Source of the DNA: Bacillota bacterium
GTDB lineage: Bacteria > Bacillota > Clostridia > Peptostreptococcales > Anaerovoracaceae
Assembly: GCA_017534025.1 (NCBI GenBank)
Contig: JAFWDF010000129.1
Location: 1-10,503, forward strand
Direction: 5' to 3'
DNA length: 10,503 nt
Shown here: in pieces, positions 1 through 5,196 of the stretch
Layout of the letters: each line of letters begins with the position of its first letter
Position numbering within the stretch: position 1 is the first letter of the stretch
Notes under the pieces: model-generated
The model's database searches: none
The model's input: only the letters and a program-made list of their open reading frames with translations
What the model was told of the DNA's origin: nothing
Made by a program: the position numbers and the translations under genes

Positions 1-446
1 GACAGCTGGCTCGGATAGGCGTTGGCCCGGCTTACCAGATCCATTTTTTTCAGTAATTCCTCCGCCTCTGCCTGCACTTCCTCCTTCGGACGCTTCTGCA
101 CATGAAGCGGCGCGTCCATGATATTTTTCATGACGGAATAATGTGGAAACAGATTAAACTGCTGAAAAACCAGCCCGAAATGCTGTTTGGTTTTCCGCAG
201 GGCCGACGGACTGATGTATTCTGCCACGCCATTAGCGTTCGTGATTACGGCCGGCTCGTCCAGATAACTGATTTCCCCGGAATCAATCCGTTCCAGAAAT
301 GTCGCGCAGCGCAGCAGCGTACTTTTTCCGGATCCGCTGGGGCCGATTACGCTGACGATCTCACCGGAATCTACGCTCAGGCTAATGTCCTTCAGCACCA
401 CCAGGTCTCCGAAAGATTTTTTGATTCCCTTCATTGTCAAAACCAT
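1..446 (-). CDS. Amino-acid ABC transporter ATP-binding protein (3' part missing)
   Basis: Cytoplasmic ATPase subunit that powers a polar amino-acid importer (GlnQ/HisP type). The visible 148 codons hold an N-terminal MVLTMKGIKKSFG, a Walker A motif GPSGSGKST at residues 35-43, and a Q-loop VFQQFNLFPH at about residues 93-102. The frame leaves the window at YPSQLS, just before the expected LSGGQ signature, so signature, Walker B and H-loop lie outside. The ATG at 446 follows AGGGGGTGA with about 4 nt spacing; this ribosome site overlaps the stop of the upstream permease gene, and only 11 nt separate the two coding regions, which suggests translational coupling. It is the third gene of the operon after the binding protein and permease. 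The family call is secure; the substrate cannot be read from the ATPase. Confidence 0.95.
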   Translation of the reverse strand, partial: MVLTMKGIKKSFGDLVVLKDISLSVDSGEIVSVIGPSGSGKSTLLRCATFLERIDSGEISYLDEPAVITNANGVAEYISPSALRKTKQHFGLVFQQFNLFPHYSVMKNIMDAPLHVQKRPKEEVQAEAEELLKKMDLVSRANAYPSQL

Positions 447-457
447 ACCGTCACCCC

Positions 458-1114
458 CTAATCATAGTAATCAAGGGCCTTCTCGATCCGTTCCATCACA
501 AAGGCTACCAGATAGTTAAACACGTAATAGAATACCGCTGCCACCACAAAGGTCATCATACCCGGAGAATTCGGCGCCACCGCGATCTGCTTGGCCCGGG
601 TAAACATTTCCACCGTTCCGATGACGGACGCCAGGGAAGTATCCTTCACCAGGGTGATCACTTCATTGGTCACCGGTGGAAGCACTCTTTTGATCATCTG
701 CGGAAGAATGATTTTAATGAACGTCTGGACACGGGTGTACCCCAGAACCTGGGCTGCCTCCCGCTGTCCTGCCGGAATGGCTTCAATTCCGGAACGGTAA
801 ATTTCCCCAAAATAGGCGGCATAATTGATAATGAAGGCAACGATGACTGCCGCAAACCGCCAGTTGCCCGGGGGCGTGATCCCCAGCAGGAGGCTGGGAC
901 CGAAATAAACCACCATGAGCTGCAGCATCAGCGGTGTGCCGCGCATGATAGAAATATACACTTTAATAATGGTCCGCACGATCGTAAAATGCGACATGCG
1001 CCCGAATGACACCAGCAGTCCCAGCAGAAGCGAACCGACCAGCGTCAGGAAAAAAATCGCCAGGGTCGTGAGGAAACCCTGCGCCAGCATCCCGACCATA
1101 GTTTGAAAAGTCAT
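458..1114 (-). CDS. Polar amino-acid ABC transporter permease (218 aa)
   Basis: Membrane subunit of the importer, of the HisM/GlnP (MetI-like, binding-protein-dependent) family. Hydrophobic segments are visible at about residues 12-37, 44-72, 86-106 and 186-207, with the fifth probably around 145-167. The cytoplasmic EAA loop that docks on the ATPase is clear at residues 119-139 (EAAQVLGY then FIKIILPQ). Length is normal for the family, where two copies or a partner form the channel; no second permease gene is in view, so a homodimer is likely. The ATG at 1114 has AGGAG about 8 nt upstream. A hairpin terminator sits between it and the upstream binding-protein gene, so it probably depends on read-through. 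Confidence 0.95.
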   Translation of the reverse strand: MTFQTMVGMLAQGFLTTLAIFFLTLVGSLLLGLLVSFGRMSHFTIVRTIIKVYISIMRGTPLMLQLMVVYFGPSLLLGITPPGNWRFAAVIVAFIINYAAYFGEIYRSGIEAIPAGQREAAQVLGYTRVQTFIKIILPQMIKRVLPPVTNEVITLVKDTSLASVIGTVEMFTRAKQIAVAPNSPGMMTFVVAAVFYYVFNYLVAFVMERIEKALDYYD

Positions 1115-1139
1115 AGAGAACTCCTGTTACGAAAAACTT

Positions 1140-1170
1140 AAAAAGGGCGGGGGCTGACCGCCTCCGCCCT
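1140..1170 (-). terminator. Intercistronic terminator/attenuator between binding protein and permease
   Basis: On the minus strand an 11-bp stem (positions 1160-1170 with 1144-1154) has one mismatch and a 5-nt loop, and is followed by TTTT and, after AAG, a second T run. It begins 18 nt after the binding-protein stop codon. A leaky terminator at this place is a common way to make more binding protein than membrane components; that role is inference. Confidence 0.75.
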
Positions 1171-1187
1171 GCAGCGTCAATAATGAT

Positions 1188-1988
1188 TTACTTTTCAATG
1201 AGGCACAGGCTCTCGAGAACCAGACCGTCATCTACATAATTCTGAGCGATTTCCATCATGGTGCCGTCCTTGGCCATTTCCAGCAGAACGTCATTCACCG
1301 CATCCCGCAGTTCGGTGTCTCCCTTCTTAAAGCCAACCGCATACTGTTCCATGCTGATCGGTTCTTCCAGAATAACATAATCGCCTTCTTTGTTCATTGT
1401 CTGGAAAGTTGCAACACCCAGATCCGCCGCGACAGCATCCACGGTACCCTGCTGCAGTTCCATGAAGCCCATGTTGTAATCGGCCAGTTCAACCACGGAG
1501 CCGAGGGAATCCTTCAGTTTTGCATTGTCGTTAAGGGCGTCAACCGCAGAAGAGGCTGCCTGCGCCATGACCGTCTTACCCGCGAGCTGATCCAGGCTTG
1601 TGATGCCGGAATCCGCTCTGACAACTGCTACAATGCGGTTGTCCACATACGGTTCACTCCAGGTATACTCATCTTCCCGGCCTGTACATGTAAAACCGTT
1701 CCAGATGCAGTTGATGTTGCCGGAGGACAGCTCTGTATCCTTGCTGTTCCAGTCGATGGCTACCGCTTCGTATTCCCATCCGAGACGTTTGCAGACTTCC
1801 TGCGCCATAGCCAGGTCGAAACCGTCATAGCTGCCGTCTTCAGCAATAAAACCGAATGGCGGATATTCCGCGTCAAAGCCTACAACCAGCTTGCCGAGCT
1901 CAGTCTGTGCTTCCGAACCATCCGCGCTCGTCGTGTCTGTCGAACTGCCGCCGCATGCTGTTACAGAAAGCACCAGCGCCAGAACCAT
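1188..1988 (-). CDS. Amino-acid ABC transporter substrate-binding lipoprotein; upstream start blocked by a stop codon
   Basis: Extracellular solute-binding protein of family 3 (polar amino acids), which captures the ligand and delivers it to the permease. The mature part opens GKLVVGFDAEYPPFGF and carries typical segments FDLAMAQEV, NCIWNGFT, YTWSEPYVDN and LQQGTVDAV. The 266-residue frame from ATG 1988 starts MVLALVLSVTACGG, with a lipobox VTAC whose Cys12 would be lipidated. This start has no ribosome binding site and lacks the positive N-region of a signal peptide. Nine codons upstream, in the same frame, ATG 2015 has a well-placed AGGGGAG, but its second codon is TAA; the codons that follow (KKIFSLL) would complete a textbook signal peptide. 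So the gene is either a fresh nonsense mutant, a sequencing error, or uses reinitiation at 1988. The rest of the frame is intact with no sign of decay. Confidence 0.85.
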   Translation of the reverse strand: MVLALVLSVTACGGSSTDTTSADGSEAQTELGKLVVGFDAEYPPFGFIAEDGSYDGFDLAMAQEVCKRLGWEYEAVAIDWNSKDTELSSGNINCIWNGFTCTGREDEYTWSEPYVDNRIVAVVRADSGITSLDQLAGKTVMAQAASSAVDALNDNAKLKDSLGSVVELADYNMGFMELQQGTVDAVAADLGVATFQTMNKEGDYVILEEPISMEQYAVGFKKGDTELRDAVNDVLLEMAKDGTMMEIAQNYVDDGLVLESLCLIEK

Positions 1989-2009
1989 TAATAAACTAAA
2001 AATCTTTTT

Positions 2010-2015
2010 TTACAT
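2010..2015 (-). other. AUG-UAA start-stop at the expected start of the binding-protein gene
   Basis: Read on the minus strand, ATG (2015-2013) is followed directly by TAA (2012-2010), then AAA AAG ATT TTT AGT TTA TTA and ATG 1988, all in the frame of the binding protein. A single base change of AAA to TAA would explain it. The motif is seen directly; its meaning is open. Confidence 0.9.
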
Positions 2016-2023
2016 GGTTTTTT

Positions 2024-2030
2024 CTCCCCT
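2024..2030 (-). promoter_or_regulatory. Ribosome binding site for the blocked start at 2015
   Basis: AGGGGAG on the minus strand lies 8 nt before ATG 2015 and 35 nt before ATG 1988. It marks 2015 as the ancestral start and leaves 1988 without its own site. Confidence 0.75.
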
Positions 2031-2061
2031 TTAAATTGTAATATACGTTTTAAACACCGTA

Positions 2062-2090
2062 ATTTTACCACACTGCCTAACTAAAGTAAA
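2062..2090 (-). promoter_or_regulatory. Probable sigma-A promoter of the amino-acid ABC importer operon
   Basis: On the minus strand TTTACT (2090-2085, 4 of 6 to TTGACA), a 17-nt spacer and TAAAAT (2067-2062, 5 of 6 to TATAAT), with TG one base before the -10 box (extended -10). Transcription would begin near 2055, giving a leader of roughly 40 nt before ATG 2015, too short for a large riboswitch. Confidence 0.65.
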
Positions 2091-2115
2091 GTGCGATGCT
2101 TCGGAAAGATTTGTT

Positions 2116-2131
2116 AAAACGCCCAAACCAT
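2116..2131. repeat. 16-bp direct repeat, left copy
   Basis: AAAACGCCCAAACCAT occurs here and again, identically and in the same orientation, at 2683-2698, where it is the left arm of the ahcY terminator. Here the matching right arm is absent; instead a small 5-bp GC hairpin follows at 2134-2147. It may be a remnant of a duplicated terminator or a shared protein site near the importer promoter. Confidence 0.75.
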
Positions 2132-2238
2132 TTTGCGGTGCGCCGCAGGTGAGTTATGTTAATGAATCGGCCTTCGGCCCCACGAAAAATAGATTATGGC
2201 AGTTTGTCTTTTCCGCGCCAGAGGAGATTTTAAATACG

Positions 2239-2276
2239 CTATGCATTTCGAGAAAAAAAGCGCGAAAAATGCATAG
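2239..2276. repeat. 38-bp palindromic element, copy 1
   Basis: The arms CTATGCATTT (2239-2248) and AAATGCATAG (2267-2276) are a perfect 10-bp inverted repeat around an 18-nt loop. Copy 2 at 2481-2518 has identical arms and the same total length but a different loop. On the minus strand it reads as an 11-codon frame MHFSRFFSRNA then TAG. Confidence 0.85.
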
Positions 2277-2305
2277 TAATTATCAGAGTTCGCCGGACAA
2301 CCCGC

Positions 2306-2352
2306 TTCAATTATCAAATTTTGAAAAAAGGAAAATAAAGCCGATAATTGAA
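2306..2352. repeat. 10-bp inverted repeat TTCAATTATC, plus a third near copy
   Basis: TTCAATTATC (2306-2315) and its exact reverse complement (2343-2352) flank a 27-nt purine-rich, A-rich loop. A third copy with one change, TTCAATTATT, lies at 2395-2404. This could be a hairpin or a set of protein-binding sites; no T run follows, so it is not a standard terminator. Confidence 0.65.
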
Positions 2353-2376
2353 AAATTGTAAAACCCGTTGCAATTA

Positions 2377-2396
2377 AATGGTTTTACGGAACCATT
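2377..2396. repeat. Short inverted repeat AATGGTT / AACCATT
   Basis: A perfect 7-bp stem (2377-2383 with 2390-2396) closes a 6-nt loop TTACGG. There is no T run on either side. Its arms resemble part of the ahcY terminator stem (CAAACCAT / ATGGTTTG) but do not match it. Confidence 0.55.
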
Positions 2397-2440
2397 CAAT
2401 TATTCTGAACCGATGATCCGAGATGCGCGAATGAAACATT

Positions 2441-2470
2441 TCGACAAATATAAGTGGTGTAAAGAATAAT
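2441..2470 (+). promoter_or_regulatory. Possible plus-strand promoter inside the repeat-rich spacer
   Basis: TCGACA (2441-2446, 5 of 6), an 18-nt spacer and AATAAT (2465-2470, 5 of 6). A transcript from here would cross the second palindrome and the tandem repeat and stop at the bidirectional hairpin at 2683-2723. In AT-rich DNA such matches arise by chance, so confidence is low. Confidence 0.25.
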
Positions 2471-2480
2471 GATGCGATTA

Positions 2481-2518
2481 CTATGCATTTCTTATGATAT
2501 TTTTTTTTAAATGCATAG
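2481..2518. repeat. 38-bp palindromic element, copy 2
   Basis: Arms CTATGCATTT (2481-2490) and AAATGCATAG (2509-2518) are identical to those of copy 1 at 2239-2276, and the spacing is the same, while the 18-nt loop is different and contains a run of nine T. On the minus strand it forms the last codons (MHLKKNIIRNA, stop) of the 56-codon frame at 2481-2651. Confidence 0.85.
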
Positions 2519-2651
2519 TTTTCAATGAAAGTCCTTTATCGTTTGGCCGGGAGCTGGACTGAGACATGAACAGAACGTTTGACCGGGAATATGACTGAAA
2601 GTTAAACTGAGAGTTTGATCGGGAGTAAAACTGGGAGTTTGACATTACCAT
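2481..2651 (-). CDS. Possible 56-aa repeat peptide (unrecognised, doubtful)
   Basis: A minus-strand frame of 56 codons from ATG 2651 (or ATG 2645) to TAG 2481. Residues 5-40 are built of four-residue units such as NSQF, YSRS, NFQS, MSQS and SSRP, rich in Ser, Asn, Gln and Arg, because the DNA below is a 12-bp tandem repeat. The tail MHLKKNIIRNA is encoded by the second 38-bp palindrome. No ribosome binding site is visible before either ATG. A second minus frame through the repeat is also open, and a third has a stop, so openness alone says little. I do not recognise a family. It may be a short peptide, a decayed end of a larger repeat protein, or no gene at all. Confidence 0.2.
   Translation of the reverse strand: MVMSNSQFYSRSNSQFNFQSYSRSNVLFMSQSSSRPNDKGLSLKTMHLKKNIIRNA
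2541..2648. repeat. Degenerate 12-bp tandem repeat, about 9 units
   Basis: Nine consecutive 12-nt units start at 2541. The best conserved are GTTTGGCCGGGA (2541), GTTTGACCGGGA (2577) and GTTTGATCGGGA (2613), spaced exactly 36 nt apart; units in between are more diverged, and the last (2637) keeps only its GTTTGAC start. The rough consensus is GTTTGACTGGGA. The 36-nt super-period suggests that three-unit blocks were duplicated. Confidence 0.8.
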
Positions 2652-2682
2652 ACGTCAACAATAATACAAAAATTGAGATGTA

Positions 2683-2723
2683 AAAACGCCCAAACCATCT
2701 GTTATGAATGGTTTGAGCGTTTT
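2683..2723 (-). terminator. Hairpin terminator of ahcY, probably bidirectional
   Basis: Two 16-nt arms (2683-2698 and 2708-2723) pair with a single mismatch around a 9-nt loop. On the minus strand the stem ends in GCGTTTTTAC, 40 nt after the ahcY stop. On the plus strand it is followed by TTTTCGTATTTT, so it may stop transcripts from both sides. Its left arm is the second copy of the 16-bp direct repeat found at 2116-2131. Confidence 0.85.
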
Positions 2724-2762
2724 CGTATTTTAACGATGCAGTTCGGTTTCTGCGCCGCAGCC

Positions 2763-4013
2763 CTACAGATTCCAGCTGGAAAGATATTTTTCCTGTTCTT
2801 CGGTCAGCCGGTCAATTTCAATGCCCCAGGCTGCCAGCTTCCGTTGCGCCACCATCTCATCGATCTGATCGCTGACATCAATCACGCCGTTCGGCAGTTC
2901 CCCGTGATGGCGGAGAACATACAGAGCCGAAAGGGCCTGCACCGCAAAGCTCATATCCATGATTTCCGCCGGATGCCCGTTGGAAGCGGCTATGTTCACC
3001 AGTCTGCCCTCTGCCAGCACGTGTACGCGGCGCCCGTTGGACAGTCTGTACCCCATGATATTTTCCCGGGATACTTTTTTCTCTTCCGCATGGTTTTCCA
3101 GCCATTCCATATCAATTTCCACATTAAAATGACCCGCGTTGGCCAGGATCGCATTGTCCTTCATGGCCAGCATATGGTCGCCGGTAATGACATGCTCACA
3201 GCCGGTAACAGTAACAAACATATCGCCTGCCCGGGCCGCTTCCTCCATCGTCATCACGTCATAGCCGTCCATTTTCGCCTCGACCGCCTTGACCGGATCC
3301 GTTTCCGTCACGATGACCCGCGCTCCCAGCGCCGCTGCCCGCAGGGCCACGCCCTTGCCGCACCAGCCGTAACCGGCCACGACCACGGTCTTCGATGCCA
3401 CGATCAGATTGGTATTGTGCATAATGCTTTCCCACACGGACTGGCCGGTGCCGTACCGGTTGTCAAACATATGCTTGCACTTCGCGTCGTTCACGGCCAC
3501 CATCGGGAATGCCAGAACCCCTTCCCGCTCCATGGCCCGCAGCCGGATCACACCGGTGGTGGTTTCCTCGCAGCCGCCATAAACGCCCGGAATCAGGTGC
3601 TGCATCTCCGTGTGCAGCATACTCACCAGATCGCCGCCGTCATCAATAATGATCTGCGGTCCGTTTTCCAGCGTCATGCGGATATGCCGGTAATAGGATT
3701 CCTCCGATTCCCCGTGTACCGCAAAAACCCGGAGGCCGTCTTCCGCCAGCGCCGCAGCCACGTCATCCTGCGTGGACAGCACGTTGCTGCCGGTCACGGA
3801 CATCTCTGCGCCGCCGGCTGCCAGCACTTTACAAAAATATGCGGTCTTCGCCTCCAGATGAACGGAAAGAGAAATCCGGATTCCCTCCAGCGGGCGGGTC
3901 TTCCGGAATTCCTGTTCGAGGCCGGCCAGTACCGGCATATTTTCTTTTACCCAGTCAATCTTGGTGTGGCCGGACGGGGCCAGCGCCAGATCCCGAATAT
4001 CATAATTCTGCAT
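2763..4013 (-). CDS. ahcY: Adenosylhomocysteinase (S-adenosylhomocysteine hydrolase), 416 aa
   Basis: Cytoplasmic NAD-dependent enzyme that splits S-adenosylhomocysteine, the inhibitory product of methyl transfer, into adenosine and homocysteine. Visible hallmarks: LAPSGHTKIDW at residues 11-21, SVHLEAKTA at 50-58 and SVTGSNVLSTQDD at 72-84, the substrate-site segments DDGGD (124-128) and EETTTG (149-154), NDAKCKHMFDNRYG (175-188), the Rossmann loop GYGWCGKG (214-221) and, near the end, GHPAEIMDMSFA. At 416 residues it is the compact form and ends EEQEKYLSSWNL, without the longer tail of the eukaryotic-type enzymes. The frame is open up to 4112, but ATG 4013 matches the usual family N-terminus and has AAAGGA 12 nt upstream, so I chose it. 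It follows the GerMN lipoprotein gene by 108 nt on the same strand. Confidence 0.96.
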   Translation of the reverse strand: MQNYDIRDLALAPSGHTKIDWVKENMPVLAGLEQEFRKTRPLEGIRISLSVHLEAKTAYFCKVLAAGGAEMSVTGSNVLSTQDDVAAALAEDGLRVFAVHGESEESYYRHIRMTLENGPQIIIDDGGDLVSMLHTEMQHLIPGVYGGCEETTTGVIRLRAMEREGVLAFPMVAVNDAKCKHMFDNRYGTGQSVWESIMHNTNLIVASKTVVVAGYGWCGKGVALRAAALGARVIVTETDPVKAVEAKMDGYDVMTMEEAARAGDMFVTVTGCEHVITGDHMLAMKDNAILANAGHFNVEIDMEWLENHAEEKKVSRENIMGYRLSNGRRVHVLAEGRLVNIAASNGHPAEIMDMSFAVQALSALYVLRHHGELPNGVIDVSDQIDEMVAQRKLAAWGIEIDRLTEEQEKYLSSWNL

Positions 4014-4070
4014 ACTTTGAATAAATCCTTTCTTTAAAAAAATCCGTCCCCGCCGCGCTGCGCTTTTTTT

Positions 4071-4117
4071 GCTCAGTGCTCCGGTGTGCCGCATCCGGTC
4101 CCGATCCCGCACTGCGC
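4071..4117 (-). other. Intercistronic hairpin between the GerMN lipoprotein gene and ahcY
   Basis: On the minus strand GCGCAGTGC (4117-4109) can pair with GCACTGAGC (4079-4071) with one mismatch, enclosing a 29-nt GC-rich stretch. It begins right after the lipoprotein stop. It is followed by a run of A, not T, so it is not a standard terminator; RNA processing or stability is possible. Confidence 0.4.
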
Positions 4118-4121
4118 AGGG

Positions 4122-4925
4122 TCAGCCGCAGAATGCGTCGCAGGTGCCGGCATCATAATCCTGATGCATATTCATGTATAATAATCCCCGGTCTGCGGAT
4201 CCGTCCACGGTAAACCGCACTTTCCGGATGGAAGTGTCCGAATGAAGGATGGAATCCGCCACCTGGTACACGAAAAATTCCTCATCGAACGGGCTGGAGT
4301 TGGCGATCCCGCTGCCGGAAATATCCACCACGGCGGTATCCTGCTCAATCGTAATGGAATTGATCCGGTACAGATCGCTCACCATGGTTTCCGCGCCCGC
4401 CAGTCCCTGCGGAATACTGCGCAGGGCATCCACAATGCCGCACAGCAGTGCTTCCCGGGAACCGTCCGCAGTTTCCACCGGCATTTCCACATTGCGGATC
4501 ATTTTCGGCATCGATTCGTCTCCGGAATCCACGTAAAAATAGCTGGCGTAACTGAGCCGCGCCGTGGCAAGGGTTCTCCCGGAATCTCCGGCTTCTCCGT
4601 TCGGAATTGTCTGTCCGCCCTGTTCCGGCTGACCGGTCTGTCCCGGCGCACCGCCTTCCGGCATGCTGCCGTCCGCCATGGCCTGCTCCGCCTGCAAATC
4701 TGCTGCAGATGAATCATTCGTTCCATAGGAATCGGACTGCACGGTCGAAGAGGATTCGGTTTTCGCCCCATCCGCAGCGGCATTGCCTTCATCTTTCACG
4801 CCGCCCGCCCCGCAGGCTGCCAGCAGAAAAGTCAGAAGCAGCAGAAGCATGATCGCCGCGCTTTGTATTTTTCCGTTTCTAAAACCTTCTCTGTTCCTGT
4901 TTCCGGAAACTCCTCTCACTTTCAT
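4122..4925 (-). CDS. GerMN-domain lipoprotein (267 aa)
   Basis: Predicted surface lipoprotein. A 19-residue basic N-region precedes a hydrophobic stretch (about 23-37) and the lipobox LLAAC with Cys38. Residues 40-115 form a low-complexity linker rich in Gly, Ser, Gln, Ala and Pro. Residues from about 118 to 262 look like one GerMN domain, as found in the sporulation and germination protein GerM and related lipoproteins: segments ATARLSYAS, YFYVDSG, LCGIVDALRSIPQGL, ITIEQDTAVVDISGSG, DEEFFVYQVADSIL, VRFTVDGS. B. subtilis GerM carries two such domains; only one is seen here. The ATG at 4925 has GGAGGAG 7 nt upstream. The gene is first in a likely two-gene unit with ahcY, without an obvious functional link. 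The domain call rests on memory of the family pattern; the exact role is unknown. Confidence 0.8.
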   Translation of the reverse strand: MKVRGVSGNRNREGFRNGKIQSAAIMLLLLLTFLLAACGAGGVKDEGNAAADGAKTESSSTVQSDSYGTNDSSAADLQAEQAMADGSMPEGGAPGQTGQPEQGGQTIPNGEAGDSGRTLATARLSYASYFYVDSGDESMPKMIRNVEMPVETADGSREALLCGIVDALRSIPQGLAGAETMVSDLYRINSITIEQDTAVVDISGSGIANSSPFDEEFFVYQVADSILHSDTSIRKVRFTVDGSADRGLLYMNMHQDYDAGTCDAFCG

Positions 4926-5006
4926 AAACGCGCTCCTCCGAACTCAAAAGCCGTTTACCGCTGCACTGCCGCGCAGGCCGTTAATAATTACCGCCGTCCT
5001 TTTAAT

Positions 5007-5012
5007 ATTATC
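5007..5012 (-). promoter_or_regulatory. Possible extended -10 element for the lipoprotein-ahcY unit
   Basis: On the minus strand TGTGATAAT holds a -10 like GATAAT (5 of 6) with TG one base ahead. No good -35 box lies at 16-18 nt. It would give a leader of about 75 nt. Confidence 0.35.
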
Positions 5013-5049
5013 ACAAATTATTGTACTGGTTATGAAATGATTTCACTTT

Positions 5050-5077
5050 TTTACATTATGTTTCCTATGGTAATTAT
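5050..5077 (+). promoter_or_regulatory. Possible promoter of the nucleoside phosphorylase gene
   Basis: TTTACA (5050-5055, 5 of 6), 16-nt spacer and AATTAT (5072-5077, 4 of 6). The start would lie near 5085, just before the inverted repeat at 5091-5118, leaving a leader of about 110 nt. This is a weak match. Confidence 0.35.
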
Positions 5078-5090
5078 CCCGCGGCGGGAG

Positions 5091-5127
5091 TATCATTAAC
5101 ATTAGAATAATAATGATAATGATTTCC
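5091..5127 (+). promoter_or_regulatory. Inverted repeat and Fur-box-like sequence upstream of udp
   Basis: TATCATTA (5091-5098) and its exact complement TAATGATA (5111-5118) form an operator-like inverted repeat with a 12-nt gap. Overlapping it, 5109-5127 (AATAATGATAATGATTTCC) agrees with the classical 19-bp Fur consensus at 15 positions. AT-rich DNA can produce this by chance, and no iron gene is nearby. Confidence 0.35.
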
Positions 5128-5170
5128 GGCGGCATCCGGGAACGCTTTGCTGCGCGGAATGTGCCGCCGG
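5126..5170 (+). other. Structured leader hairpin of the phosphorylase gene
   Basis: CCGGCGGCA (5126-5134) and TGCCGCCGG (5162-5170) are a perfect 9-bp GC-rich inverted repeat with a 27-nt interior. The right arm overlaps the palindrome GCCGCCGGCGGC (5163-5174), so two folds are mutually exclusive. A further 10-bp palindrome GTTTCGAAAC (5176-5185) precedes the ribosome site. No T run follows. Confidence 0.5.
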
Positions 5171-5196
5171 CGGCGGTTTCGAAACGGAGATTTGCT

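Larger units (their letters stand above)
2016..2762. other. AT-rich, repeat-dense intergenic region without a convincing gene
   Basis: This 745-bp spacer lies between the start of the ABC importer operon and the end of ahcY. It is visibly more AT-rich than the flanking genes. It holds the importer promoter at its left end and the ahcY terminator at its right end, and between them several inverted repeats, a 12-bp tandem repeat and two matched palindromes, listed separately. Only short frames are present (for example 2149-2361 plus and 2481-2651 minus), none with family resemblance I can recognise. Confidence 0.8.

Noticed and set aside
2149..2361. 70-codon plus-strand frame in the AT-rich spacer
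   Set aside because: An AGGTGA lies close to the ATG, but the frame runs through the first 38-bp palindrome and the TTCAATTATC inverted repeat, and its product resembles nothing I know; chance is more likely.
2481..2651. CRISPR array
   Set aside because: The repeat period is 12 nt with no unique spacers; it is a degenerate minisatellite, not repeat-spacer structure.
2673..4037. 454-codon plus-strand frame opposite ahcY
   Set aside because: It is the antisense shadow of a clearly recognised gene; its His-, Arg- and Phe-rich product has no family resemblance and its start lies in the terminator hairpin.
4014..4112. Longer N-terminus for ahcY starting at 4112
   Set aside because: The 33 extra residues are Arg- and Lys-rich and unlike the family; ATG 4013 begins the conserved N-terminus.
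4014..4121. Terminator or SAH riboswitch before ahcY
   Set aside because: A T7 run (minus strand, before the ribosome site) has no matching GC stem directly ahead of it, and I could not match the known SAH riboswitch core sequence.
5113..5196. Longer N-terminus for udp starting at 5113
   Set aside because: It would add 28 residues absent from the family and encoded by the leader hairpin; ATG 5197 has a good ribosome site and the family-typical start.
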